Shown here in pieces: positions 8,657 to 20,700 of a DNA stretch of 28,824 nt. The position numbers and the translations under genes are program-made. Under the pieces are notes generated by a model that saw only the letters and a program-made list of their open reading frames with translations, did no database searches and was not told the DNA's origin. Each line of letters starts with the position of its first letter. Position 1 is the stretch's first letter. Source of the DNA: Nemertoderma westbladi (Eukaryota > Xenacoelomorpha > Nemertodermatida > Nemertodermatidae). The DNA is taken from contig JAUCBJ010006478.1 of assembly GCA_032718475.1 (NCBI GenBank), positions 1-28,824 of the forward strand, in the 5' to 3' direction.

Positions 8657-9065
8657 ATTAATGTTTGCATTGTAGGACTACTTGCTGAAACATTATGTAA
8701 TAATTAAGAGATTACGTCTCACCATAAGGACCTCTTAGATTGTTGATTTATATTGCAATATTTGTTGTAGTTTTATCTTAGGTTTTGTTGACGGTAAATA
8801 AATACTTACGTTTCTACTCGGTGCACTTTCAACTATTAATATTATATTATTATAATTCGTACTTTATGTAAAACTTTAAAACCTTTTTTCTTATTGAACT
8901 ATTGACGAAAATTGACCGTTCTAGTACAGCAGCACTCCGTAACAAATATGTTATTTACAGGTTTTTTTTCCAAAGTTGCAACTTGATCGCAAATGGTGCA
9001 ATATTTTTGTGAATTTTTCAAATTTTCTGATAGGTTTTTATAGGAAAAAGTTTGCATATTTGTGA

Positions 9066-9091
9066 CGGGATCCGAGTTGGCCTGGATCCCG
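9066..9091. repeat. 8-bp inverted repeat (CGGGATCC/GGATCCCG)
   Basis: CGGGATCC at 9066-9073 and GGATCCCG at 9084-9091 are perfect reverse complements around a 10-nt loop. The hairpin lies near the inferred 3' end of the RTE element. A 3' stem-loop is a plausible recognition structure for the element's own reverse transcriptase, but that is inference. Confidence 0.6.
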
Positions 9092-9293
9092 ACCGGATTT
9101 TGTGTCGTGGTTAATACGCGTCGCTGCGTGCTAATGGCTGGAGGCTTGGGACTGAAAGGCCCATATAATAAACTGAGTTAATAACTGAGTCCGTGATTAT
9201 TAGTAATGTCAGATATATGAGCATCAGTAATACAGCACAATAATAGCAGTAATACTACTACTAGGATCGGCATGCTGCATTGCAGCTGCATTT

Positions 9294-11255
9294 TTAAGAA
9301 TGCTGTGCCGGCTTGTCAACAAAATTGCACCGCCACAACTCCCTATCACCCATGACATTTGCTAGATCATCCGCATCTTTAAGGCCAGTGTCCTTTAAGA
9401 TGCGTCTCAAGAAAGTCATGGGCTGTCCACCATGCTTATTCACTCCATTAGGCTGCCAAAGTACAAGATTATGCACTGGCTGGTCCTCACGGCGAAAGCA
9501 ATGTCCTGCAAAGCGGAGGCGATTTTGTTCTAGTGTCAAGCTTGGGGGAACCAATGAGACACCTCCAATGTTATATAGTGTCTGGTTGGAGATGTGTGCA
9601 TTGTACTTGACACAATGTACCCGGCGTAGCATTCTTGTGAATGTGCCATCCAGAGATTTGGTGTCCTCAGCAGTTAGAGCCCAGCATGGACTCCCGTAGA
9701 GGAGTACTGGAACTACTGCTGCTCTAAATAATCGGACCTTAAGTTTCCGATTAATTCTAGGTGACTTCCAAATCCTGGAGAGCCTATTCAAGGCTGCCCA
9801 TGCCTTTCCCTTACGTATTCGAAGGTCCTCACCTGACTTCCGGATCCATGATCCCAGGTAACAGAAGTCGTCCACATGCTCAAGCATACCATCCTTTGAG
9901 CTTATGCTCATCCGATCAGAGACTTGCTGAGGACTTTCAAAGTTAACTGTCAGAATTTTGGTCTTTTTGGAGTTAATAAAAAGACCAACACTAGAAGCAG
10001 CATGTTCTAATGAGCTGAGGAGCCGCTGGGCTCCCTCTAATGATTCTGAGAGTACTCCTAAGTCATCAGCAAAGTCTAGATCAGTTAGGTACTTGGCAGG
10101 ATTTCCTCGACTTCTGGAGCCAGTAGGTGGAGTTATCATCACCCCATCATCATTATGATGATCTAAGGACATGCGTAGAACATAGTCAACCACAATAATG
10201 AACAAGAATGGTGCAAGTGTGTCTCCTTGGAGGACGCCCCATAACACTTCAAATGGTTCTGTGTCACCGTCAACAGTAGACACAAATGTTGTCGAACCAT
10301 CGTATACTGATCTGATTGCTGCAATAATTTCATCAGGAATCCCATATAATGAAAGTATGCTGAACATACGTGAGCGAGAGACTGAATCAAAGGCCTTGAA
10401 GAAGTCAACAAAGATAACAGCCAGATGCCTGTCTTTCTTTTTTGATAACTCTTCAATTATCCTTCTAAGTGCCAAAATGGGCTCCATGGTCCCACGACCT
10501 TTACGGAACCCATTCTGATTTCCACGTAGTAGTCTCTCAATGGGATCCCTGATGCGATTTAATAGAATTCTATTGTATAGTTTTGCAGCAATCGAGATCA
10601 ATGAGATTCCCCGAAAAGAACCATAGAGTGTTAGGTTGCCCTTCTTTGGAACTGGCACCAACTTATTTGTTTTCATTTCTTGTGGGACTCTTGTTGTACG
10701 GTACATGTCTACTATGATGGGATAGATGAGCTTTAAACACTCAGGTATTTTAAAGACCTCAGGGGGAACACCATCTACTCCACTGGCACGATTGGTCTTA
10801 ATGCTCTTTGCAGCAGCCTTCACTTCTGCAAAGGAGATATCGCCAATGGGAATATCTGGGAGTACAGACTCAGACACTTTTACTTCTATAAAGTTATCAG
10901 GCAATACCCTGTCATTATTGAGGAGCTTTTCAAAGTGGGCTTTCCAACCATTGAGGCGATCGGCTGGTGATTCAGCCTTAACCTTGGTGGTTGGTTGGCT
11001 TTTCCGCCCAGTAAGCAGATTGATCGATTTCCATGCCTGGGATGATTGCCTGCTGTCGTCAGCATCATTGATGGCATCAACCTGTTGGTTTATTAGCTCC
11101 TGTAGATTAACAGAGTACTGCCTGTTCAGGGACCTAGATGCAGCTTTAACTGCATTCTTGGCCGCTGTAGTCTGTTTGAGTCGGGACTCTTTCTGCGCCT
11201 TATGCAGTAACTGCTTAATAGCAGTAATGGCGACGGTTGAAAACCGTTCTACACT
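9294..11255 (-). CDS. Non-LTR (RTE-like) reverse transcriptase, 5'-partial
   Basis: The open frame is 653 codons plus TAA, with TAG at 11256-11258 just upstream, so no native start is present. The enzyme would copy element RNA into DNA at a nicked chromosomal target. Counting from the leucine (TTG) codon at 10902-10904, I see ASGVDGVPPEV (about 40-50), the fingers motif NGFRKGRGT (131-139), motif A FVDFFKAFDSV (165-175), motif B LQGDTLAPFLF (225-235) and the catalytic FADD (278-281). A C-terminal segment follows with LDGTFTRMLRRV, LRFAGHCFRRED and a terminal DRELWR block, all typical of RTE-clade elements. The upstream extension (10905-11255) encodes a Lys/Gln-rich helical linker with WKSINLLTGRKSQP, which normally joins endonuclease to RT. 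Catalytic aspartates are intact and there are no internal stops, which suggests a fairly recent insertion. Without the endonuclease it should not be autonomous. Confidence 0.9.
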   Translation of the reverse strand, partial: SVERFSTVAITAIKQLLHKAQKESRLKQTTAAKNAVKAASRSLNRQYSVNLQELINQQVDAINDADDSRQSSQAWKSINLLTGRKSQPTTKVKAESPADRLNGWKAHFEKLLNNDRVLPDNFIEVKVSESVLPDIPIGDISFAEVKAAAKSIKTNRASGVDGVPPEVFKIPECLKLIYPIIVDMYRTTRVPQEMKTNKLVPVPKKGNLTLYGSFRGISLISIAAKLYNRILLNRIRDPIERLLRGNQNGFRKGRGTMEPILALRRIIEELSKKKDRHLAVIFVDFFKAFDSVSRSRMFSILSLYGIPDEIIAAIRSVYDGSTTFVSTVDGDTEPFEVLWGVLQGDTLAPFLFIIVVDYVLRMSLDHHNDDGVMITPPTGSRSRGNPAKYLTDLDFADDLGVLSESLEGAQRLLSSLEHAASSVGLFINSKKTKILTVNFESPQQVSDRMSISSKDGMLEHVDDFCYLGSWIRKSGEDLRIRKGKAWAALNRLSRIWKSPRINRKLKVRLFRAAVVPVLLYGSPCWALTAEDTKSLDGTFTRMLRRVHCVKYNAHISNQTLYNIGGVSLVPPSLTLEQNRLRFAGHCFRREDQPVHNLVLWQPNGVNKHGGQPMTFLRRILKDTGLKDADDLANVMGDRELWRCNFVDKPAQHS

Positions 11256-11508
11256 CTACATAGCCAACTGAAGCACAATTATCAGAGTAACGGTTATATA
11301 TATTACATGGGATACACATTCCTACCTAGTATTGGCCTACCAATGAATGTGCGATAATAAATGGTAAACCGCCCCATCATTGGTTGATCTATTCTCCGCC
11401 CAATCCCTATTTTTCCCTGGCCCTATGCTAGAGCTTCCTCCTGAGATGGGCTAATGTGCTGGCATCTCTCTCTCTAACTGGCAATGCATATTGCCCTGGT
11501 GTCTTCAG

Positions 11509-11538
11509 TATGCGATATTATATTGGTAATATCGCATA
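11509..11538. repeat. Perfect 12-bp inverted repeat hairpin
   Basis: TATGCGATATTA (11509-11520) and TAATATCGCATA (11527-11538) are perfect reverse complements around the 6-nt loop TATTGG. No T-run follows, and the setting is eukaryotic and noncoding, so it is not a bacterial-type terminator. It may be the core or end of a small transposon remnant. Confidence 0.75.
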
Positions 11539-11578
11539 TCCAATTATGATTCGTAAATCATACCTTTCCCCATTTTCT

Positions 11579-11639
11579 GCTGGGTGGTGCAGCGAATTGG
11601 ATCCGCTAACATTATTGCCGCTTGAAAAATCCACCCAGC
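11579..11639. repeat. 9-bp inverted repeat (GCTGGGTGG/CCACCCAGC)
   Basis: GCTGGGTGG at 11579-11587 is the exact reverse complement of 11631-11639, with 43 bp between. The arms are GC-rich compared with the surroundings, so they stand out from background. Function is unknown. Confidence 0.65.
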
Positions 11640-14600
11640 TCAGTTATGTATATTATGTTTATATGTGACAGTTTGTTTTTATACAAAAAATTTGCAATCA
11701 TCCCAGTATACCACAAAAATAGCACACATTAATATTTGAAACTCGATTATTTCATGTGTGCACCTAAGTAATCTTTGCGTGAATATAGAAAAGAGCTGAT
11801 GGGGGTAGCTAACATTCTGGTGCACCACAGAAGAACTGAACCAACATTCTGGTGCACCACAAAAGAACTGAACCAACATTCTGGTGCACAACAGAGGAAC
11901 TAAACCAACATTCTGGTGCACCACAGAAGAACTGAACCAACATTCTGGTGCACCGCAGAAGAACTGAACCAACATTCTGGTGCAACAGAAGAACTGAACC
12001 AACATTCTGGTGCACCACAGAAGAACTGAACCAACATTCTGGTGCACCACAGAAGAACTGAACCAACATTCTGGTGCACAACAGAAGAACTGAACCAACA
12101 TTCTGGTGCACCGCAGAAGAACTGAACCAACATTCTGGTGCACCACAGAAGAACTGAACCAACATTCTGGTGCACCACATAGGAACTGAGCCAACATTCT
12201 GGTGCACAACAGAGGAACTGAACCAACATTCTGGTGCACCACAGAAGAACTGAACCAACATTCTGGTGCACAACAGAGGAACTGAACCAACATTCTGGTG
12301 CACCACAGAAGAACTGAACCAACATTTTGGTGCACCACAGAGGAACTGAGCCAACATTCTGGTGCACCGCAGAAGAATTGAGCCAACGTTCTGGTGCACC
12401 ACAGAAGAACTGAACCAACATTCTGGTGCACCACAGTAGAACTGAGCCAACATTCTGGTGCACCACAGAAGAACTGAACCAACATTCTGGTGCACCACAG
12501 TAGAACTGAGCCAACATTCTGGTGCACCACAGTAGAACTGAGCCAACATTCTGGTGCACCACAGAAGAACTGAGCCAACATTCTGGTGCACCACAGTAGA
12601 ACTGAGCCAACATTCTGGTGCACCACAGTAGAACTGAGCCAACATTCTGGTGCACCACAGAGGAACTGAGCCAACATTCTGGTGCACCACAGAAGAACTG
12701 AGCCAACGTTCTGGTGCACCACAGAGGAACTGAACCAACATTCTGGTGCACCACAGTAGAACTGAGCCAACATTCTGGTGCACCACAGTAGAACTGAGCC
12801 AACATTATGGTGCACCACAGAAGAACTGAACCAACATTCTGGTGCACAACAGAGGAACTGAACCAACATTCTGGTGCACCACAGAGGAACTGAGCCAACA
12901 TTCTGGTGCACCACACAGAGTAACTGAACCAACATTCTGGTGTACCACACAGAGGAACTGAACCAATATTCTGGTGCACCACGCAGAGGAACTGAACTAA
13001 CATTCTGGTGCACCACAGAGGAACTGAGCCAACATTCTGGTGCACCACACAGAGGAACTGAAGCAACATTCTGGTGCACCACGCAGAGGAACTGAACCAA
13101 CATTCTGGTGCACCACAGAGGAACTGAGCCAACATTCTGGTGCACCGCAGAAGAACTGAGCCAACGTTCTGGTGCACCACAGAAGAACTGAACCAACATT
13201 CTGGTGCACCACAGTAGAACTGAGCCAACATTCTGGTGCACCACAGAAGAACTGAACCAACATTCTGGTGCACCACAGTAGAACTGAGCCAACATTCTGG
13301 TGCACCACAGTAGAACTGAACCAACATTCTGGTGCACCACAGTAGAACTGAGCCAACATTCTGGTGCACCACAGTAGAACTGAGCCAACATTCTGGTGCA
13401 CCACAGAGGAACTGAGCCAACATTCTGGTGCACCACAGAAGAACTGAGCCAACGTTCTGGTGCACCACAGAGGAACTGAACCAACATTCTGGTGCACCAC
13501 AGTAGAACTGAGCCAACATTCTGGTGCACCACAGTAGAACTGAGCCAGCATTCTGGTGCACCACAGAAGAACTGAGCCAACATTCTGGTGCACCACAGTA
13601 GAACTGAGCCAACATTCTGGTGCACCACAGTAGAACTGAGCCAACATTCTGGTGCACCACAGAGGAACTGAGCCAACATTCTGGTGCACCACAGAAGAAC
13701 TGAGCCAACGTTCTGGTGCACCACAGAGGAACTGAACCAACATTCTGGTGCACCACAGAAGAACTGAACCAACATTCTGGTGCACCACAGAAGAACTGAA
13801 CCAACATTCTGGTGCACAACAGAGGAACTGAGCCAACATTCTGGTGCACCACATAGGAACTGAACCAACATTCTGGTGCACCACAGAAGAACTGAGCCAA
13901 CATTCTGGTGCACCACAGAAGAACTGAACCAACATTCTGGTGCACCACAGAGGAACTGAGCCAACATTCCGGTGCACCACATAGGAACTGAGCCAACATT
14001 CCGGTGCACCACAGTAGAACTGAGCCAACATTCCGGTGCACCACATAGGAACTGAGCCAACATTCCGGTGCACCACATAGGAACTGAGCCAACATTCCGG
14101 TGCACCACATAGGAACTGAACCAACATTCTGGTGCACCACAGTAGAACTGAGCCAACATTCTGGTGCACCACAGAGGAACTGAGCCAACGTTCTGGTGCA
14201 CCACAGAAGAACTGAGCCAACATTCTGGTGCACCACAAAGGAACTGAACCAACATTCTGGTGCACCACGCAGAGGAACTGAGCCAACATTCTGGTGCACC
14301 ACAGAAGAACTGAGCCAACATTCTGGTGCACCACAGAAGAACTGAGCCAACATTCTGGTGCACCACAGAAGAACTGAACCAACATTCTGGTGCACAACAG
14401 AGGAACTGAACCAACATTCTGGTGCACCACAGAGGAACTGTGCCAACATTCTGGTGCACCACACAGAGGAACTGAACCAACATTCTGGTGCACCACACAG
14501 AGGAACTGAACCAATATTCTGGTGCACCACGCAGAGGAACTGAGCCAACATTCTGGTGCACCACACAGAGGAACTGAAGCAACATTCTGGTGCACCACGC

Positions 14601-14839
14601 AGAGGAACTGAACCAACATTCTGGTGCACCACACAGAGGAACTGAACCAACATTCTGGTGCACCACAGAGGAACTGAACCAACATTCTGGTGCACCACAG
14701 AGGAACTGAACCAACATTCTGGTGCACCACGCAGAGGAACTGAGCCAACATTCTGGTGCGCAACAGAAGAACTGAGCCAACATTCTGGTGCACCACAGAA
14801 GAACTGAGCAAACATTCTGGTGCACCACAGAAGAACTGA

Positions 14840-15650
14840 GCCAACATTCCGGTGCACGACATAGGAACTGAGCCAACATTCTGGTGCACCACAGAGGAAC
14901 TGAGCCAACATTCTGGTGCACCGCAGAGGAACTGAGCCAACATTCTGGTGCACAACAGAGGAACTGAACCAACATTCTGGTGCACCACAGACGAACTGAA
15001 CCAACATTCTGGTGCACCACAGAGGAACTGAGCCAACATTCCGGTGCACGACATAGGAACTGAGCCAACATTCTGGTGCACCACAGAGGAACTGAGCCAA
15101 CATTCTGGTGCACCGCAGAGGAACTGAGCCAACATTCTGGTGCACAACAGAGGAACTGAACCAACATTCTGGTGCACCACAGAGGAACTGAACCAACATT
15201 CTGGTGCACCACAGAGGAACTGAGCCAACATTCCGGTGCACGACATAGGAACTGAGCCAACATTCTGGTGCACCACAGAGGAACTGAGCCAACATTCTGG
15301 TGCACCGCAGAGGAACTGAGCCAACATTCCGGTGCACGACATAGGAACTGAGCCAACATTCTGGTGCACCACAGACGAACTGAACCAACATTCTGGTGCA
15401 CCACAGAGGAACTGAGCCAACATTCCGGTGCACGACATAGGAACTGAGCCAACATTCTGGTGCACCACAGAGGAACTGAGCCAACATTCTGGTGCACCGC
15501 AGAGGAACTGAGCCAACATTCTGGTGCACAACAGAGGAACTGAACCAACATTCTGGTGCACCACAGAGGAACTGAACCAACATTCTGGTGCACCACAGAG
15601 GAACTGAGCCAACATTCCGGTGCACGACATAGGAACTGAGCCAACATTCT
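14840..15650. repeat. 192-bp higher-order repeat (six 32-bp units)
   Basis: The rare variant GGTGCACGACATAGG recurs at about 14851, 15043, 15235, 15331, 15427 and 15619. The spacings are 192, 192, 96, 96 and 192 bp, all multiples of three units. Between occurrences the order of variants is preserved: CACCACAGAGG, CACCGCAGAGG, CACAACAGAGG with GAACC, then CACAGACG or CACAGAGG with GAACC. The region has therefore been amplified as hexamers, with some half-length copies, rather than one unit at a time. Confidence 0.85.
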
Positions 15651-16430
15651 GGTGCACCACAGAGGAACTGAGCCAACATTCTGGTGCACCGCAGAGGAAC
15701 TGAACCAACATTCTGGTGCACAACAGAGGAACTGAACCAACATTCTGGTGCACCACATAGGAACTGAACCAACATTCTGGTGCACCACAGAGGAACTGAG
15801 CCAACATTCCGGTGCATCACAGTAAGAACTGAGCCAACATTCTGGTGCACCACAGAGGAACTGAACCAACATTCTGGTGCACCACAGAAGAACTGAACCA
15901 ACATTCTGGTGAACCACAGAGGAACTGAGCCAACATTCTGGTGCACCACAGAAGAACTGAGCCAACATTCTGGTGCACCACAGAAGAACTGAGCCAACAT
16001 TCTGGTGCACCACAGAAGAACTGAGCCAACATTCTGGTGCACCACAGAAGAACTGAGTCAACATTCTGGTGTACCACAGAGGAACTGAGCCAACATTCTG
16101 GTGCACCACAGAAGAACTGAGTCAACATTCTGGTTCACCACAGAAGAACAGAGCCAACATTCTGGTGCACCACGCAGAGGAACTGAGCCAACATTCTGGT
16201 GTACCACAGAGGAACTGAGCCAACATTCTGGTGCACCACAGAAGAACTGAGCCAACATTGTGGTGCACCACAGAAGAACTGAGCCAACATTCTGGTGCAC
16301 CACAGAGGAACTGAACCAACATTCTGGTGCACCACGCAGAAGAACTGAGCCAACATTGTGGTGCACCACAGAAGAACTGAGCCAACATTCTGGTGCACCA
16401 CAGAGGAACTAAACCAACATTCTGGTGCAC

Positions 16431-16680
16431 CACGCAGAGGAACTGAGCCAACATTCTGGTGCACCACGCAGAGGAACTGAGCCAACATTCTGGTGCACTA
16501 CAGAAGAACAGAGCCAACATTCTGGTGCACCACGCAGAGGAACTGAGCCAACATTCTGGTGCACTACAGAAGAACAGAGCCAACATTCTGGTGCACCACG
16601 CAGAGGAACTGAGCCAACATTCTGGTGTACCACAGAGGAACTGAGCCAACATTCTGGTGCACTACAGAAGAACAGAGCCA
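16431..16680. repeat. 66-bp dimeric higher-order repeat
   Basis: A 34-bp unit (CACCACGCAGAGG) alternates with a 32-bp unit containing GTGCACTACAGAAG and GAACAGAGCC. The CACTAC marker recurs at 16495 and 16561 (66 bp), then at 16659 (98 bp, one extra unit). The pattern fits local slippage or unequal exchange in dimer steps. Confidence 0.8.
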
Positions 16681-17756
16681 ACATTCTGGTGCACCACGCA
16701 GAGGAACTGAGCCAACATTCTGGTGTACCACAGAGGAACTGAGCCAACATTCTGGTTCACCACAGAAGAACAGAGCCAACATTCTGGTGCACCACGCAGA
16801 GGAACTGAGCCAACATTCTGGTGTACCACAGAGGAACTGAGCCAACATTCTGGTGCACCACAGAGGAACTGAGACAACATTCTGGTGCACCACGCAGAAG
16901 AACTGAGCCAACATTGTGGTGCACCACAGAAGAACTGAGCCAACATTCTGGTGCACCACAGAAGAACTGAGCCAACATTCTGGTGCACCACAGAGGAACT
17001 GAACCAACATTCTGGTGCACCACAGAAGAACAGAGCCAAAATTCTGGTGCACCACGCAGAGGAACTGAGAGCCAACATTCTGGTGTACCACGCAGAGGAA
17101 CTGAGCCAACATTCTGGTGCACCACAGAAGAACAGAGCCAACATTCTGGTGCACCACAGAAGAACTGAGCCAACATTCTGGTTCACCACAGAAGAACTGA
17201 GCCAACATTCTGGTGCACCACGCAGAGAAACTGAGCCAACATTCTGGTGTACCACAGAGGAACTGAGCCAACATTCTGGTTCACCACAGAAGAACTGAGC
17301 CAACATTCTGGTTCACCACAGAAGAACTGAGCCAACATTCTGGTGCACCACGCAGAGAAACTGAGCCAACATTCTGGTGTACCACAGAGGAACTGAGCCA
17401 ACATTCTGGTTCACCACAGAAGAACTGAGCCAACATTCTGGTGCACCACAGAAGAACTGAGCCAACATTCTGGTGTACCACAGAAGAACTGAGCCAACAT
17501 TCTGGTGCACCACAGAGGAACTGAACCAACATTCTGGTGCACCACGCAGAAGAACTGAGCCAACATTGTGGTGCACCACAGAAGAACTGAGCCAACATTC
17601 TGGTGCACCACAGAGGAACTGAACCAACATTCTGGTGCACCACGCAGAGGAACTGAGCCCAACATTCTGGTGCACCACGCAGAGGAACTGAGCCAACATT
17701 CTGGTGCACCACGCAGAGGAACTGAGCCAACATTCTGGTGCACCACGCAGAAGAAC

Positions 17757-20700
17757 TGAGCCAACATTCTGGTGCACCGCAGAAGAACTGAGCCAACGTT
17801 CTGGTGCACCACAGTAGAACTGAGCCAACATTCTGGTGCACCACAGAGGAACTGAACCAACATTCTGGTGCACCACGCAGAGGAACTGAGCCAACGTTCT
17901 GGTGCACCACAGAGGAACTGAACCAACATTCTGGTGCACCACGCAGAAGAACTGAGCCAACATTCTGGTGCACCACAGAGGAACTGAACCAATATTCTGG
18001 TGCACCACGCAGAAGAACTGAGCCAACTGCACCACAGAAGAACTGAACCAACATTCTGGTGCACCACAGAAGAACTGAGCCAACATTCTGGTTCACCACA
18101 GAAGAACTGAGCCAACATTCTGGTGCACCACAGAAGAACTGAGCCAACGTTCTGGTGCACCACAGAGGAACTGAACCAACATTCTGGTGCACCACAGAAG
18201 AACTGAGCCAACATTCTGGTGCACCACAGAAGAACTGAGCCAACATTCTGGTGCACCACAGAAGAACTGAGCCAACATTCTGGTGCACCACAGAAGACCT
18301 GAGCCAACATTCTGGTGCACCACAGAAGAACTGAACCAACATTCTGGTGCACCACAGTAGAACTGAGCCAACATTCTGGTGCACCACGCAGAAGAACTGA
18401 GCCAACGTTCTGGTGCACCACAGAGGATCTGAACCAACATTCTGGTGCACCACAGTAGAACTGAGCCAACGTTCTGGTGCACCACAGAGGATCTGAACCA
18501 ACATTCTGGTGCACCACAGAGGAACTGAGCCAACATTCTGGTGCACCACAGAAGAACTGAGCCAACATTCTGGTGCACCACAGTAGAACTGAGCCAACAT
18601 TCTGGTGCACCACAGAAGAACTGAGCCAACATTCTGGTGCACCACGCAGAAGAACTGAGCCAACGTTCTGGTGCTCCACAGAGGAACTGAGCCAACATTC
18701 TGGTGCACCACAGAAGAACTGAGCCAACATTCTGGTGCACCACAGAGGAACTGAGCCAACATTCCGGTGCACGACATAGGAACTGAGCCAACATTCTGGT
18801 GCACCACAGAGGAACTGAGCCAACATTCTGGTGCACCGCAGAGGAACTGAACCAACATTCTGGTGCACAACAGAGGAACTGAACCAACATTCTGGTGCAC
18901 CACAGAGGAACTGAACCAACATTCTGGTGCACCACAGAGGAACTGAGCCAACATTCCGGTGCATCACAGTAAGAACTGAGCCAACATTCTGGTGCACCAC
19001 AGAGGAACTGAACCAACATTCTGGTGCACCACAGAAGAACTGAACCAACATTCTGGTGAACCACAGAGGAACTGAGCCAACATTCTGGTGCACCACAGAA
19101 GAACTGAGCCAACATTCTGGTGCACCACAGAAGAACTGAGCCAACATTCTGGTGCACCACAGAAGAACTGAGCCAACATTCTGGTGCACCACAGAAGAAC
19201 TGAGTCAACATTCTGGTGTACCACAGAGGAACTGAGCCAACATTCTGGTGCACCACAGAAGAACTGAGTCAACATTCTGGTTCACCACTGAAGAACAGAG
19301 CCAACATTCTGGTGCACCACGCAGAGGAACTGAGCCAACATTCTGGTGTACCACAGAGGAACTGAGCCAACATTCTGGTGCACCACAGAAGAACTGAGCC
19401 AACATTGTGGTTCACCACAGAAGAACAGAGCCAACATTCTGGTGCACCATGCAGAGGAACTGAGCCAACATTCTGGTGTACCACAGAGGAACTGAGCCAA
19501 CATTCTGGTGCACCACAGAAGAACTGAGCCAACATTGTGGTGCACCACAGAGGAACTGAGCCAACATTCTGGTGTACCACAGAGGAACTGAGCCAACATT
19601 CTGGTGCACCACAGAGGAACTGAGACAACATTCTGGTGCACCACGCAGAAGAACTGAGCCAACATTGTGGTGCACCACAGAAGAACTGAGCCAACATTCT
19701 GGTGCACCACAGAGGATCTGAACCAACATTCTGGTGCACCACGCAGAGGAACTGAGCCAACATTCTGGTGCACCACAGAAGAACAGAGCCAACATTCTGG
19801 TGCACCACGCAGAGGAACTGAGCCAACATTCTGGTGTACCACGCAGAGGAACTGAGCCAACATTCTGGTGCACCGCAGAAGAACTGAGCCAACGTTCTGG
19901 TGCACCACAGTAGAACTGAGCCAACATTCTGGTGCACCACAGAGGAACTGAACCAACATTCTGGTGCACCACGCAGAGGAACTGAGCCAACGTTCTGGTG
20001 CACCACAGAGGAACTGAACCAACATTCTGGTGCACCACGCAGAAGAACTGAGCCAACATTCTGGTGCACCACAGAGGAACTGAACCAATATTCTGGTGCA
20101 CCACGCAGAAGAACTGAGCCAACTGCACCACAGAAGAACTGAACCAACATTCTGGTGCACCACAGAAGAACTGAGCCAACATTCTGGTTCACCACAGAAG
20201 AACTGAGCCAACATTCTGGTGCACCACAGAAGAACTGAGCCAACGTTCTGGTGCACCACAGAGGAACTGAACCAACATTCTGGTGCACCACAGAAGAACT
20301 GAGCCAACATTCTGGTGCACCACAGAAGAACTGAGCCAACATTCTGGTGCACCACAGAAGAACTGAGCCAACATTCTGGTGCACCACAGAAGACCTGAGC
20401 CAACATTCTGGTGCACCACAGAAGAACTGAACCAACATTCTGGTGCACCACAGTAGAACTGAGCCAACATTCTGGTGCACCACGCAGAAGAACTGAGCCA
20501 ACGTTCTGGTGCACCACAGAGGATCTGAACCAACATTCTGGTGCACCACAGTAGAACTGAGCCAACGTTCTGGTGCACCACAGAGGATCTGAACCAACAT
20601 TCTGGTGCACCACAGAGGAACTGAGCCAACATTCTGGTGCACCACAGAAGAACTGAGCCAACATTCTGGTGCACCACAGTAGAACTGAGCCAACATTCTG

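Larger units (their letters stand above)
7570..9060 (+). other. APC 3' UTR and AT-rich downstream DNA
   Basis: This is about 1.5 kb of AT-rich noncoding sequence after the APC stop codon. No open frame of note and no RNA gene is recognisable. It contains several AATAAA hexamers (listed separately), a (TTA)6 microsatellite and AT-rich homopolymer runs. The boundary between 3' UTR and intergenic DNA cannot be set without transcript data. Confidence 0.7.
9061..11255 (-). mobile_element. 5'-truncated RTE-clade non-LTR retrotransposon
   Basis: The minus strand carries an uninterrupted reverse transcriptase frame (9294-11255), followed by about 230 bp of presumed 3' UTR reaching roughly 9061. The frame begins inside the linker between the endonuclease and RT domains. 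No endonuclease is recognisable upstream, as expected when target-primed reverse transcription ends early. The 3' boundary is inferred from the change back to very AT-rich sequence below 9061. I could not identify target-site duplications or a terminal microsatellite with confidence. The element lies in opposite orientation to APC. Confidence 0.8.
11256..11810. other. Noncoding segment between RTE element and minisatellite
   Basis: This is about 550 bp with no recognisable gene. It carries two inverted repeats (listed separately) and a CT-rich run near 11466-11475. No endonuclease-like translation is visible on the minus strand, which supports 5' truncation of the neighbouring retroelement near 11255. 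The last 110 bp before the array is ordinary AT-rich sequence with no degenerate repeat units, so the array edge is abrupt. Confidence 0.7.

Noticed and set aside
9294-10904. Taking the TTG (leucine) codon at 10902-10904 as the start of the reverse transcriptase
   Set aside because: The frame is open and element-like up to 11255. The element is 5'-truncated, so no native start is expected.
9313-11271. Plus-strand open frames across the RT region
   Set aside because: They are antisense shadows of the reverse transcriptase frame, which has all catalytic motifs on the minus strand.
11509-11538. Rho-independent terminator
   Set aside because: The hairpin is AT-rich with no following T-run, in a eukaryotic noncoding region.
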